The notes: generated by a model from the letters alone, not told the origin. 64,000 nucleotides of DNA from CAYUNE01 sp964446115 (GCA_964446115.1 CAYUNE010000036.1:48183-112182); one strand, 5' to 3'. Shown: positions 35,130-44,999, numbered from the stretch's first letter. A program made the numbers and translations.

Positions 35130-35854
35130 ACAGATTTCTCTAGAATGAAACAATATCCGTGCGGCATCATGTCATCATCCGGACTGATAATCGTCAGCAG
35201 CCAAGACAGTATATTTACCAAAACGACTGTTGCGATGATAAATGGTGTCAATAACAGAGCTGGATTTTTTTGTCGATACCAGTTCAGTAAATGTTTACAA
35301 AGTGCTATGTTTAACAACATTCCCCCAGTCTCCAATGGACTCCCGGAATAATTCTCGCTAACAATTTCTAATCCATATTGACTTACCGCTTGTCGCAGGC
35401 CGTATTTAGTCCAACGATGAAAATCGAGCGGGGCATCATGGATAGGATAGAGACAAGGTACTTGTAATATTAAAATACCTGCGGGTTTTAAAACCCTGAC
35501 AATCTCAGCAAGGCAATCTCCAGGAGAAGGCAAATGTTCAAGTACATCGAGAAGAAGAACACTATCCATGCTTTCTGAAGCAAAAGGCAGTTTCTGAGCA
35601 TCCCCAAAAACGTGGGGTCGAGTCTGATACCACTCTGTTGCAGTAGAATAATAATCCAACCCAATATAGCTAGACGCTTGAGGAATATGGCTATTAATCG
35701 TCTGATCCGCACAGCCAATATCTAATACTTTCCCTCGACTCCATTGACGCACAATACGATGCTTTTGATGATCATTTTTAAAAACATTCCATTGAGGATG
35801 GAATGGTGTATGGCGAAATTTTGAAAAAATCTTTCTAAGGTTTCGAGCAATCAT
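35111..35854 (-). CDS. SAM-dependent methyltransferase (Methyltransf_11 type)
   Basis: A 247-aa protein: SAM motif VLDIGCADQTINSHI (about 43-57), FGDAQKLPFASESMDSVLLLDVLEHL (motif II, about 86-111) and a C-terminal hydrophobic segment (LLLTPFIIATVVLVNILSWLL) that may anchor it to the membrane. It lies eight bases after the GT2 gene and overlaps the GT4 gene by 19, so these three form one minus-strand operon. The ATG at 35854 replaces an upstream TTG. Likely acts on a lipid-linked glycan. Confidence 0.85.
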   Translation of the reverse strand: MIARNLRKIFSKFRHTPFHPQWNVFKNDHQKHRIVRQWSRGKVLDIGCADQTINSHIPQASSYIGLDYYSTATEWYQTRPHVFGDAQKLPFASESMDSVLLLDVLEHLPSPGDCLAEIVRVLKPAGILILQVPCLYPIHDAPLDFHRWTKYGLRQAVSQYGLEIVSENYSGSPLETGGMLLNIALCKHLLNWYRQKNPALLLTPFIIATVVLVNILSWLLTIISPDDDMMPHGYCFILEKSVCDISS

Positions 35855-35862
35855 CAAATTTT

Positions 35863-36729
35863 TTATCCAACCCGGTCATAGCGCATCTGACTGATCTGTT
35901 CTGAAACAAGCCCCATCATAAAGACGATGAGAGCACTGCTGAAAAGAAGCGCCGACATGTTGGTGAAACGTCCCTGGGTCGAAAAGGTAAAGACGTAGTA
36001 CCCCAGGCCGATCAAAAAAAGTGCCAGACTGATGGGCAGAAAGACCCGGAGCGGAGAAAACAAAGTGGCAATTTTGGTGATAATCAGGAAAAAACGGGTG
36101 CCGTCGCTCATCAGTTTGATTTTGCTCCTCCCGTGGCGGGATCTTGTCTGGATCGGGACATATTTGATGCTGCGGCCACTGCGAAGATAGGCCATTGTCA
36201 GCGTTGTTGGATAAGAAAATGTGTTGGGCAAAAGGTAGATAAACTGTTTTGCGGTTTCAGTCCGGACCAGCCGGAAACCGGAAGTCAGGTCCTCAATCCT
36301 GAATTTGGTTACATAGGAGGCAAACCAATTATACATCTTATTGGCAAAATCCCGATGCTTGGATGTTGCCGACTCTTTTGTACGGGCTCCGACCACCATG
36401 TCGTACCTGTTTTTATACTTCAGCAGCTTGGCAATATCCTCCGGGGCATGCTGACCATCTCCATCCATCATGATGATCCACTCGCCCCGGGCCAGCCGGA
36501 TGCCGGTTTTAACGGCGGCACCGTTACCGATATTATATGGATGCGGCCAGACGGTGGCACCGGCATCCATGGCTTCCTGCATGGTTCCGTCAACAGATCC
36601 ATCATCAATGACAAGCACTTCAAATTCCGGATATATTTTCCTTATTTTGAGAACAGTTTCGCCTATTATTCCCTCTTCGTTATATCCGGGAATCAAGACG
36701 GTTACCGGAATGTGATCCTTTTCTCCCAT
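35863..36729 (-). CDS. Glycosyltransferase family 2 with C-terminal membrane helices
   Basis: A 288-aa GT-A enzyme of the polyprenyl-phosphate sugar transferase type. It starts VTVLIPGYNEEGIIGETV and has VLVIDDGSVDGT and IMMDGDGQHAPEDI (the DxD), then TSGFRLVRTETA. Two membrane helices end the chain (about 215-237 and 250-275), as in DPM1/GtrB-like proteins that load undecaprenyl phosphate. The ATG at 36729 is chosen over a GTG at 36747 since neither has a strong ribosome-binding site. First gene of the minus-strand glycan operon. Confidence 0.9.
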   Translation of the reverse strand: MGEKDHIPVTVLIPGYNEEGIIGETVLKIRKIYPEFEVLVIDDGSVDGTMQEAMDAGATVWPHPYNIGNGAAVKTGIRLARGEWIIMMDGDGQHAPEDIAKLLKYKNRYDMVVGARTKESATSKHRDFANKMYNWFASYVTKFRIEDLTSGFRLVRTETAKQFIYLLPNTFSYPTTLTMAYLRSGRSIKYVPIQTRSRHGRSKIKLMSDGTRFFLIITKIATLFSPLRVFLPISLALFLIGLGYYVFTFSTQGRFTNMSALLFSSALIVFMMGLVSEQISQMRYDRVG

Positions 36730-36879
36730 AATTTTCCCATTAAACACCGCTCATTGTCTTCACGAAAAATATCTTTTATTTTACGCTATTTTCTCACAGA
36801 TATGAAAACAAATCATCGATGATTCCGATCTATATCTTTTAAACTTTTCAGGGGCAGGCCGTCCCGGCCTATCTTCCGT

Positions 36880-38664
36880 CTATGGTTCCCGATAGACCGG
36901 GCAGGGGCGGTTGGGGTCGTAGTTGCGGAAGGCGGGGTCGGTGTATTCCTTGTGGCACTGGAGGCAAAGTCCCACCCGCAGGATGCGGTGCAGTTCTTCC
37001 CGGTTGAAGGGCCTGAGAGTATCGCGGGAACCATGCTGGAGCTGTTTGCCGTCGATGGTGACGAAGGCGTCAAAGGGGACGGTCTTGCCAAAGGCGGTAT
37101 CAACTCCCTGGTCAACACCGGAAAATGCCCACTTGCCGTCTTTTTTGTAAATCGTGCCTGTGCCCAGCCCCACGGTTTTGGGAGAGGCATGGCAATCCTC
37201 GCAACTCCTTCCCCGTGTCTGGGTGGTGTGGGGATTAATGGCCGCCATGGTGAAACGGTTGAACCCGCTTTCCACCTCTCCTTTTTCATTGATCAGGGTG
37301 ACCACATCCTGGCACCCCGGCGTCACTATCACAACCTCATCGTCCCAGACGGCGAGCATGGGTTTTTCATAGCGGATATAGGAACGTCCCTCCTCCCACC
37401 AGCCCCGGGTTTCCTTGAGCGTCAGCTTGTCCAGATGGGTCTCCCGCTGATCCCGCTTGGCGTGACAGCCGTAACACTGGGGCACCCAGGTGGAATGGCA
37501 GGCCTCGCAGGTGAGACGTTTATGCCCCGGATAGGCGCAGGTATCCGGATTCGGGGGCCGCAGCGGATGCAGGGCCCCATCAATCTTGCCGGTGAGCACA
37601 TAGTGATTGTTGCGGCGGGAGATATGTTCCAGCCGGTTTTTCCTGCGGGTGACCCCCGGCTCCGCCGCATGACAGGTCTCGCAGCTTATCTCGAGCTGTT
37701 CCTCGTAATGGGCATAGCCATGGCCATCACCCATGATCTCGTTGCGGGTATGGCAGTCGATGCAGTGCATGCCCTTTTTGTGGTGCACATCCTCGGCGAT
37801 TTCCAGATAAAAACGATCACCGGGCAGCCGTTTGGAGGAGAGATGCCCCTGCTCATAGGGTGTGCCGTAGCCTTCAGCTTCAAAAATTCCCATATAGGAA
37901 AGCCCGATGCGGCCGCTGCGGTTATGGCAGCGGATACAGTTCTCCTCCGGCACTTTTTTGATAATGCGCGGATGCGGCTTTTTGCCCCCCTTCTCCCCTT
38001 CCGCCGTTTTCTTTGTATCCGCAAAGGAGGTGACAGAATTCGTAGCGGAACCTGCCGGCATGACGTAATGGCAGGCGGAACAACCTCCACCTTTTTCGTT
38101 GAAAAACGCCGGAGCCCCGGGCAGATCGTTTTTGCTCTTCCAGAGGTGGCAGGTGGCGCAGAGTTTACGATAATAATCCAGGGCAAGGGAGGTCTCACCG
38201 CTTTGCAGCAATTTTTCAACCGAATAATCACCATCACGGGTTTCGCTTTCTCCCCAGTAATAGAGAAGCGTGGCCAGGATGCCGCGGTTGGTGGCCATGA
38301 GAGAATTTTTCACCTTACCGATATCAACGGGATGACAACCCTCCACTCCACAGGTTTTGTCGGCCACCCGCAGATCTCCGGGATTGAGCACCATGCCCCG
38401 GTGCGCCTTCTCCTTTTCGATGGCCACCGGATCACCGAGATGACAGGGCGAGCACCCCACAACCTTGCGATCATGGGCACCGTCGATTTCCTCGGTCCGG
38501 TGACAGGAAAGGCACATCTCCACATAGCCGGCCGTGGTCATATAAACGGTTTCCGGCCGCTGCACTTTCTCTTCCCTGAGGTAAAGCCGGCCGATCAGGA
38601 GGATGATGAGGGGAAAAAAGAGAAGAAAGGTGAGCAGACCCCGGGTTTTCTTTTGAGAATTCAC
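36880..38664 (-). CDS. Membrane-anchored multihaem cytochrome c (11 CxxCH plus one CX4CH)
   Basis: A 594-aa periplasmic cytochrome anchored by an N-terminal helix (about 10-29, LLTFLLFFPLIILLIGRLYL). Eleven CxxCH motifs are visible, from CLSCH near residue 50 to CLQCH near the C-terminus. CGVEGCH (about 105) is a CX4CH that may bind a twelfth haem. Such proteins move electrons between the quinone pool or periplasmic donors and terminal or extracellular acceptors. No partner redox subunit is adjacent. The start is uncertain: GTG 38664 lies four bases after the nadE stop, while TTG codons at 38679 and 38691 lie inside nadE. It is the last gene of lon-mltG-nadE-cytochrome. Confidence 0.88.
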   Translation of the reverse strand: MNSQKKTRGLLTFLLFFPLIILLIGRLYLREEKVQRPETVYMTTAGYVEMCLSCHRTEEIDGAHDRKVVGCSPCHLGDPVAIEKEKAHRGMVLNPGDLRVADKTCGVEGCHPVDIGKVKNSLMATNRGILATLLYYWGESETRDGDYSVEKLLQSGETSLALDYYRKLCATCHLWKSKNDLPGAPAFFNEKGGGCSACHYVMPAGSATNSVTSFADTKKTAEGEKGGKKPHPRIIKKVPEENCIRCHNRSGRIGLSYMGIFEAEGYGTPYEQGHLSSKRLPGDRFYLEIAEDVHHKKGMHCIDCHTRNEIMGDGHGYAHYEEQLEISCETCHAAEPGVTRRKNRLEHISRRNNHYVLTGKIDGALHPLRPPNPDTCAYPGHKRLTCEACHSTWVPQCYGCHAKRDQRETHLDKLTLKETRGWWEEGRSYIRYEKPMLAVWDDEVVIVTPGCQDVVTLINEKGEVESGFNRFTMAAINPHTTQTRGRSCEDCHASPKTVGLGTGTIYKKDGKWAFSGVDQGVDTAFGKTVPFDAFVTIDGKQLQHGSRDTLRPFNREELHRILRVGLCLQCHKEYTDPAFRNYDPNRPCPVYREP

Positions 38665-38668
38665 CGGA

Positions 38669-40315
38669 TTATTCGACAAAGTTCTGGACAACCGGATAAC
38701 GCCGTCCGTAACCGAAGGCCTTGGATGTCACCTTGAGTCCCAGAGGGGCCTGTTGACGCTTGTACTCATTACGCTTGATGCGCCGGATAACGTCTTCCAC
38801 ATCGTCGCGGCGGAAACCGCGCTCCACAATCTCGTCAATGCCCAGGTTTTCTTCAAGATAGGCTTCAAGAATCCGGTCCAATACCCCGTAGGGGGGCAGA
38901 TCGTCGTCATCGCGCTGGTCGGGCTTGAGTTCCGCCGAAGGCGGTCTTTCAATGATGCGTTTCGGGATGATTTCCCGCTCCCGGTTCAGCAGATCGGCAA
39001 GTTCATAGACCATCTGTTTGGGCACATCAGAGATCACGGCCAGGCCGCCGTTCATGTCTCCGTACAGTGTACAATAGCCGACGGCCATCTCCGACTTGTT
39101 GCCGGTTGCCAGCAGCAGGTGACCGAACTTGTTTGATATGGCCATGAGCAGCGAACCCCGGATACGGGCCTGAATGTTCTGCTCGGTCACATCTTCGCCC
39201 AGGCCGCTGAACAGGTCTCCCAGACAATTGCGGTAGGCGGCAAACACATCATCAATGGGAATAACCCGGAAACGGCACCCCAGGTTTTCACTGAGCCGGC
39301 GGGCATCGTCGATGCTCATCTGCGCGGTATAGGGCGACGGCAGGGCAACACACAGGACGTTGTCCGCCCCCAGGGCACGAACGGCGATGGCCGCGGTAAG
39401 GGCGGAGTCGATTCCGCCGGACAGGCCGAGAACCGCACTGGTAAAACCGCTTTTGTGCAAATAATCGGCCACGCCCATGGTGAGGGCATCCAGCACGTCG
39501 ACAAGCTCGTTCTCAGGTGGTCCTTGCCCGGAGATGGAGAGAGCGTCGATCTCATCGGTATCAACAATCAGCATATCCTCGCTGAAACCGGCGGCCAGGG
39601 CACGGACATTCCCCTCACCGTCGAGCACCATGCTGCGGCCGTCAAAAAGCAGAGAGTCCTGGCCGCCCACCTGATTGACATAAAGAAGCGGCAACCGTCT
39701 GTTTTGACAGATGCGGCCGAACACCCGGCATCGCTGGGCGAACTTGCCGGTCTGATAAGGAGAGGCGGAGATATTGATAATAAGGTCGGGCGGATGGGAG
39801 CCGGCCGCGTGGATAAGATCTGCCAGGGGATCGATGTCGTAGCTCTCTTCCTCGTGCCAGATATCCTCGCAGACCGTCAGCGCCAGGGAAAGGCCACGGT
39901 AGGGAATGGTCATGCCCGGTTCCCGGCCCGGTTCAAAATAGCGGGTTTCGTCAAAGACGTCATAAGCCGGCAGCAGCCGTTTCCGGGCCCGGAAACGCAC
40001 CTTTCCCTCCTCCACCAGCAAGGCGCTGTTGTAGAGTGATTTTCCCCGCCTGCTTCTGCGCCGTTCCAAGGCGCCGATGATGAGCCCGATACCACTCACC
40101 CGGTTGATTAGCCTCTCCAGTTCTGAATCATGGGCCAGGAGAAAGGCGCGCCTCTCCAGCAGATCACGGGGAGGATAGCCGCAGAGGGTAAGTTCCGGAA
40201 AGATGGCCAGCTCGCAGCCGGCACCACGTGCCTCGGCAAGACGTTCAAGGACCGCCTTGCTGTTCCGCCTGAAATCACCCACAAGCGGATTTGTCTGAAT
40301 CAGGGCGATTTTCAT
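38669..40315 (-). CDS. nadE: Glutamine-dependent NAD+ synthetase
   Basis: A 548-aa two-domain enzyme making NAD+ from deamido-NAD+ with ATP and glutamine-derived ammonia. Residues 1-250 are the nitrilase-type glutaminase: Glu in FPELTLCGYPP (about 42), Lys in KRLLPAYDVFDE (about 113) and Cys in LTVCEDIW (about 148). Residues 270-548 are the synthetase with the pyrophosphatase loop VLGLSGGIDSALTA and TGNKSEMAVGYCTLYGD. Length and order are normal. It is 19 bases from mltG upstream and four bases from the cytochrome gene downstream. Confidence 0.96.
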   Translation of the reverse strand: MKIALIQTNPLVGDFRRNSKAVLERLAEARGAGCELAIFPELTLCGYPPRDLLERRAFLLAHDSELERLINRVSGIGLIIGALERRRSRRGKSLYNSALLVEEGKVRFRARKRLLPAYDVFDETRYFEPGREPGMTIPYRGLSLALTVCEDIWHEEESYDIDPLADLIHAAGSHPPDLIINISASPYQTGKFAQRCRVFGRICQNRRLPLLYVNQVGGQDSLLFDGRSMVLDGEGNVRALAAGFSEDMLIVDTDEIDALSISGQGPPENELVDVLDALTMGVADYLHKSGFTSAVLGLSGGIDSALTAAIAVRALGADNVLCVALPSPYTAQMSIDDARRLSENLGCRFRVIPIDDVFAAYRNCLGDLFSGLGEDVTEQNIQARIRGSLLMAISNKFGHLLLATGNKSEMAVGYCTLYGDMNGGLAVISDVPKQMVYELADLLNREREIIPKRIIERPPSAELKPDQRDDDDLPPYGVLDRILEAYLEENLGIDEIVERGFRRDDVEDVIRRIKRNEYKRQQAPLGLKVTSKAFGYGRRYPVVQNFVE

Positions 40316-40334
40316 TTTGCGACCGGGAGCCCTC

Positions 40335-41357
40335 TTACCCCTTTTTCTTCCGCTGCTGATATTTTTTCACAGCCTTGTTGTGTTCCCGCAGAGTTTTCGA
40401 AAAATAATGGGTTCCGTCATTTTTGGAAACAAAATAAAGATATTTTCCCTCTGCAGGTTGAAAAACTGCCATGATCGCCGCTTTACCGGGATTACAGATG
40501 GGGCCTGGAGGCAACCCCTTGATAATATAGGTATTATAAGGGGTGGGTCTCTTCAGGTCCGCCCGGGTAATATTGCCGTTGAAATCGACCAGACCGTAGA
40601 TAACGGTGGGATCGGCCTGTAACCGCATTCCGCGGGTCAACCGGTTGAGGAAAACCCGGCTGATGAGCGGACGCTCCTCGGCTCTGCCGGTTTCCTTCTC
40701 GATGATGGAGGCAAGGGTAACCACCTCATGCCTGGAAAGCTTGGCAGCCGCCTTCTTCTTTTGCGGGTCGGCTTCACTGCGTATCCGCTCGTAAAGACTC
40801 TGGAAGCGCCCCACCATGGTGTCGATGAGGCGATCGGCATCGGTCTCCCCCCTCACCATGCTGTAGGTATCGGGAAAGAGATAACCTTCCAGGCTGTCAG
40901 CCTCAATGCCGAATGCTGCGATTTTGTCGGGATTGCGGCTCAGCTGCAGAAACCTCTCGCCGTCTATCCAGGTTTTGCTGGTCAAAAGGGCGGCGATTTC
41001 GGCCATGGTCAGTCCCTCGCGGATAACGATGCTGTGCCTTACCGGCCTGCCCTTTTCCAGGACCTGCAAGACCTCCAGGGGCGTCATATTCGAGCTGAAG
41101 ACAAATTCGCCCGCCTTGAGCCGGTTGGTCAGTTGCAGAATGCGGACCAGGAGAAGAAACCGGGGATCCTCCTTGACGAGATGTTCCCGGGAGAGCAGAT
41201 ACTGAATGCGGATCACCCCGCTGCCCCGGGGGATATAGACCGTTACCGGGTCTCCGTTTCCGGGTGCGGCGGTAAAGGCGTAGGTGCCGACCCAGCCGAC
41301 AACGCAGAGAAAAAGAAAGCAGGCAACGAAAAGAAACCGAAAAATCCAGCGAAGCAT
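40335..41357 (-). CDS. mltG: Endolytic murein transglycosylase MltG
   Basis: A 340-aa inner-membrane protein with one N-terminal helix (about 5-22) and a periplasmic YceG domain. The catalytic Glu is in TLASIIEKETGR (about 220), and RMRLQADPTVIYGL is the family signature. MltG cuts nascent peptidoglycan strands and sets their length. It lies 27 bases after lon and 19 before nadE in the same orientation. Confidence 0.95.
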   Translation of the reverse strand: MLRWIFRFLFVACFLFLCVVGWVGTYAFTAAPGNGDPVTVYIPRGSGVIRIQYLLSREHLVKEDPRFLLLVRILQLTNRLKAGEFVFSSNMTPLEVLQVLEKGRPVRHSIVIREGLTMAEIAALLTSKTWIDGERFLQLSRNPDKIAAFGIEADSLEGYLFPDTYSMVRGETDADRLIDTMVGRFQSLYERIRSEADPQKKKAAAKLSRHEVVTLASIIEKETGRAEERPLISRVFLNRLTRGMRLQADPTVIYGLVDFNGNITRADLKRPTPYNTYIIKGLPPGPICNPGKAAIMAVFQPAEGKYLYFVSKNDGTHYFSKTLREHNKAVKKYQQRKKKG

Positions 41358-41384
41358 GGGAAAGACCAGGGTGTCCCCGGAAAC

Positions 41385-43829
41385 CTACACGGCCGCCGAC
41401 GGTGATTTCCTCGCAGTCCGTCCCTTCTTTTTTTTCTTTGTCACCCTTTTCCGGTTGCCGAAAACCAGCTCGATAACCGCATCCATATTTTTGACCGGGT
41501 AAAAGGTCAGCTTGCTGCGCAGTTCCTTGGGGATTTCCACCAGATCTTTGTTGTTTTGCGCCGGAATGATTACCTTTTTTACCCCGGCCCGCAGGGCTGC
41601 CAGCGCCTTTTCCTTGAGACCGCCGATGGGCAACACCCGTCCCAGCAGGGTAACCTCTCCGGTCATGGCGATCTCCTTGTTGACGCTTTTTCCGGAAATC
41701 GCCGAGTACAGGGCGGTGGCCATGGTGATGCCGGCAGAAGGACCATCCTTGGGGATGGCGCCGGCGGGCACATGGATATGGATATCGTTTTCGTCGAAAT
41801 ATTCCGGTCCCACCCCGAGCTCCCGGCACCTGGTCCGGCAGTAGGTGAGTGCGGCCTGGGCGGATTCCTTCATCACGTCGCCCAGTTGTCCGGTGAGAGT
41901 CAGCTTGCCCTTGCCGGGAACGATACAGATTTCCACGTGCAGAATCTCGCCGCCCACCTCGGTCCAGGCAAGGCCGGTCGCCATGCCCGGTTCCAGCATG
42001 ATGTCAAGCTCCGATTCCGGGATGTGCTTGGGCGGTCCCAGGTATTTTTGCAGGGTGTTGTTGGAAATGGTATAGGGGCCCTTGCCTCCTTCGGCGATCT
42101 TCTTGGCAACCTTGCGGCAGATTTTTCCCAGTTCCCGTTCCAGGTTCCGCAGACCCGCCTCGTAGGTGTAATGGGTGATGACCCGCTGAATGGTCTCATC
42201 CCGGAAGCGCAGATGACTCTTCTTGATACCGTTTTCCTTGATCTGTCGGGGCAGCAGATAACGTTTGGCAATCTCGAGCTTCTCCTCAAGGGTGTAGCCG
42301 GAAAGCCGGATCACCTCCATGCGGTCCAGCAACGGCGAAGGAATGGTATCACTGAGATTGGCGGTGGTGATAAACATCACCTTGGAGAGATCATAGGGCA
42401 TGTTGAGGTAGTGATCGGAAAAGGCGAAGTTCTGTTCCGGATCCAGCACCTCCAGCAGAGCCGAGGAGGGATCTCCCCGGTAATCCGAGCCGATTTTGTC
42501 GATCTCATCCATCATGAACACCGGATTGCTGGTTTTTGCCGCCTTCAGCCCCTGGAGGATGCGGCCGGGCATGGCGCCGATGTAGGTGCGGCGATGACCG
42601 CGGATCTCCGCTTCGTCACGCATACCGCCCAAGGACATGCGATAAAATTTCCGTCCCATGGCCCGGGCAATGGCCTGGCCCAGGGAGGTTTTTCCCACAC
42701 CAGGAGGGCCGACAAAGCAGAGAATCGGTCCCTTGGTGCTCTTGTTGAGCTTACGCACGGCCAGGTATTCCAGAATCCGCTCCTTGACCTTTTCAAGTCC
42801 GTAATGATCACGGTCCAGCACCTCGGCCGCCGCCTTGAGATCAAGCTTGTCCTTGCTCACCTTGTTCCACGGCAGGTCGATAATCCAGTCGATGAAGGTG
42901 CGGATAATGGTGGCCTCGGAGGCATCGGGGTGCATCATATCAAGCCGCTTGAGCTGCCTTAGTGCCTCTTTCTTGGCCTTTTTAGGCATTTTTTTCTTCT
43001 TGATCTTGGCCCGCAATTCCTCGATTTCCTGAGATCGGTCATCCTCGTCACCCAGTTCCCGTTTGAGGGCCTGCATCTGCTCCCGAAGAAAATACTCCCG
43101 CTGGGACTTGGTCATCTCCTCTTTGGCGTCGGACTGAATCTTGGCCTGTACCGTCGAAACCTCCAACTCCTTGTTGAGGAGATCCGCCACCAGTTTCAGC
43201 CGTTCCATGGGATCGAATGTCTCAAGAATCCGCTGGGATTCACTGACCTTGAGCCGCAGATTGGACCCCACCAGATCGGCTAGTCGGCCCGGATCCTCGA
43301 TATTGTTGAGAATCATCATCAGATCGGAGGAGAGGATGCCGCGCAGGGACATGATCTTTTCCGTCTGCTCCCGTACCGTCCGCATGAGGGCCTCGATCTC
43401 GATGGTGATCTCCTTGACCTCCTCCTCTTCGACCCGTTCCAGCCGTACCTTGTAATAGGGTTTGTGGTGGATAATTTCCTTGATCTCCGCCTTGGACAGG
43501 GCCTGGACCAGCACCTTGAGCCGGCCGTCCGGAAGCTTGAGGGTACGCATGATCATGCTGACCATACCCACCTTGTAAATATCGTCGGGCTCGGGATCAT
43601 CCTTGGTGGCGTCTTTCTGGGCGACCAGCATCAGCAGTTTATCGCCGTTCATCGCCTCGTTGACCGCTTCCACGGATGCGGGTCTCCCGACAAAGAGGGG
43701 GATAATCATATAGTTGAAGACAACGACATCCCGAACCGCCATCATCGGCAGTTCTTCTGGAATCTCGAGATCCTGGATATCATCACCAAAATCATCCATT
43801 CCGGCGCTCAATGCATCGTTAAATTCCAC
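41385..43829 (-). CDS. lon: ATP-dependent Lon protease
   Basis: An 814-aa LonA: N-terminal substrate-binding domain (about 25-220), coiled coil (about 225-300), AAA+ module with Walker A GPPGVGKT (374-381) and Walker B VFMMDEID, and the protease domain with catalytic dyad Ser698 (KDGPSAG) and Lys741 (LKEKALAALRAG), spaced 43 residues as in E. coli. It degrades misfolded and regulatory proteins in the cytoplasm. The start is a GTG (43829) supported by GAGGAGG six bases upstream. The C-terminus ends in a Lys/Arg-rich tail. First gene of the lon-mltG-nadE-cytochrome run. Confidence 0.97.
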   Translation of the reverse strand: MEFNDALSAGMDDFGDDIQDLEIPEELPMMAVRDVVVFNYMIIPLFVGRPASVEAVNEAMNGDKLLMLVAQKDATKDDPEPDDIYKVGMVSMIMRTLKLPDGRLKVLVQALSKAEIKEIIHHKPYYKVRLERVEEEEVKEITIEIEALMRTVREQTEKIMSLRGILSSDLMMILNNIEDPGRLADLVGSNLRLKVSESQRILETFDPMERLKLVADLLNKELEVSTVQAKIQSDAKEEMTKSQREYFLREQMQALKRELGDEDDRSQEIEELRAKIKKKKMPKKAKKEALRQLKRLDMMHPDASEATIIRTFIDWIIDLPWNKVSKDKLDLKAAAEVLDRDHYGLEKVKERILEYLAVRKLNKSTKGPILCFVGPPGVGKTSLGQAIARAMGRKFYRMSLGGMRDEAEIRGHRRTYIGAMPGRILQGLKAAKTSNPVFMMDEIDKIGSDYRGDPSSALLEVLDPEQNFAFSDHYLNMPYDLSKVMFITTANLSDTIPSPLLDRMEVIRLSGYTLEEKLEIAKRYLLPRQIKENGIKKSHLRFRDETIQRVITHYTYEAGLRNLERELGKICRKVAKKIAEGGKGPYTISNNTLQKYLGPPKHIPESELDIMLEPGMATGLAWTEVGGEILHVEICIVPGKGKLTLTGQLGDVMKESAQAALTYCRTRCRELGVGPEYFDENDIHIHVPAGAIPKDGPSAGITMATALYSAISGKSVNKEIAMTGEVTLLGRVLPIGGLKEKALAALRAGVKKVIIPAQNNKDLVEIPKELRSKLTFYPVKNMDAVIELVFGNRKRVTKKKKKGRTARKSPSAAV

Positions 43830-44041
43830 AGTTTCCTCCTCGGAAATATCGTCAAACCGGGTTGGTATCGCTCCTCCGGCGGGGTCCGGTGAACCGCCGT
43901 ATTTGAATTTGAACCGACCCGGATAATATAATATGGTAATTGTCTCTGGAAATAGTTGTTCAACAGTGCTATGACAGGGAGAATCTCTTCAGGCGGTTGA
44001 GACACTATACATTACGTTTCGGGAAGTCAAGACGATGTCGG

Positions 44042-44069
44042 TTGCCCCGACGGATTTCCCTATTATACA
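44042..44069 (+). promoter_or_regulatory. Possible promoter of the beta-helix gene
   Basis: TTGCCC (44042-44047), a 16-base spacer and TATACA (44064-44069) sit about 57 bases before the ATG at 44126, within the region divergent from lon. Confidence 0.3.
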
Positions 44070-44125
44070 TGGACATTATCTCAACTTTCAACGACGAAGA
44101 AAATTGAACGGCAGAGGTTGACGGT

Positions 44126-44929
44126 ATGCTCGACGCACTTTCCTTTTTTGATCTGACGGACTTCGCCCACTCCCGGGTCTTCTCCGGCGGCGAATTTGTC
44201 TGGGACGCTCTCAAAAACCTGAAATCATACATGGACGGCGCCATCGATGCCCCGCTGCAGGACAGGCTCATCACCGACGGGGTCCCCCTGGAGCGGCCGC
44301 TGGTTATCCATGAAGGCGAAATTGTGGATGGCAACGAGTGCAGAATTGTGTTCGGCAATGTCTCCAAGGGCGGCCTAGTGGTCGAAAGAGATGGCTCGCA
44401 GCTGCAGGGAGCCTCGGTTCTCATGGCCGGCTGCGTGCTCATGGGCAGCCGCATCGAGCTCGGCAGGGGCGTGCTGGTGGAATCAGGGGCTCTGATCAAG
44501 GAACCGGCCATTATCGGCGACCGGACCGAGGTACGACAGGGCGCCTATCTCCGCGGTTACTGCCTCACCGGCAGCCGCTGCGTCCTGGGTCATACCACCG
44601 AGATAAAACACTCCATCTTTCTCAACGATGCCAAGGCGGGTCATTTCGCCTACCTGGGCGATTCCATTCTCGGCACTGCCGCCAACCTCGGTGCCGGCAC
44701 CAAAATGGCCAACCTGCGCTTTTTGGCCGGCAACGTCAAAATCAAAACCGGCAGGGAGATTCTGGAAACCGGCCTGCGCAAACTGGGTGCCATTCTCGGC
44801 GATCACGCCCAGACCGGTTGCAACTCGGTCACCAATCCAGGAACCCTGATGGGGAAAAAAAGCATTCTCATGCCCAACACCACGGCTCCCTCCGGTTATC
44901 ATCCCGACCAGTCGGTTATCCGCAACTGA
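44126..44929 (+). CDS. Left-handed beta-helix sugar-phosphate acyl/nucleotidyltransferase-like protein
   Basis: A 267-aa protein. The N-terminal 60 residues are helical; the rest is a hexapeptide-repeat beta-helix (VLMAGCVLMGSRIELGRGVLVESGALIKEPAIIGDR, with an LGHTTEIKHS segment as in GlmU C-terminal domains). It lacks any nucleotidyltransferase domain and resembles the stand-alone UDP-GlcNAc pyrophosphorylase-like proteins. His in the LGHTTEIKHS stretch could be catalytic for acetyl transfer. Function is unproven. It is alone, divergent from lon. Confidence 0.8.
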   Translation: MLDALSFFDLTDFAHSRVFSGGEFVWDALKNLKSYMDGAIDAPLQDRLITDGVPLERPLVIHEGEIVDGNECRIVFGNVSKGGLVVERDGSQLQGASVLMAGCVLMGSRIELGRGVLVESGALIKEPAIIGDRTEVRQGAYLRGYCLTGSRCVLGHTTEIKHSIFLNDAKAGHFAYLGDSILGTAANLGAGTKMANLRFLAGNVKIKTGREILETGLRKLGAILGDHAQTGCNSVTNPGTLMGKKSILMPNTTAPSGYHPDQSVIRN

Positions 44930-44999
44930 TCGCGACAGGTCCGGCAAGCTCTTTTCCCATGTTTCCACGCCTGCCAACGGGTGCCGCTTTCCCTCCCCT

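Noticed and set aside
36952..38736. A 594-codon open frame on the plus strand opposite the cytochrome gene
   Set aside because: It is antisense to eleven CxxCH motifs of the cytochrome and has no family resemblance; it arises from the GC-rich codon pattern of the real gene.
41556..42962. A 468-codon open frame on the plus strand opposite lon
   Set aside because: Antisense to the conserved AAA+ and protease domains of Lon; composition is that of a shadow frame.
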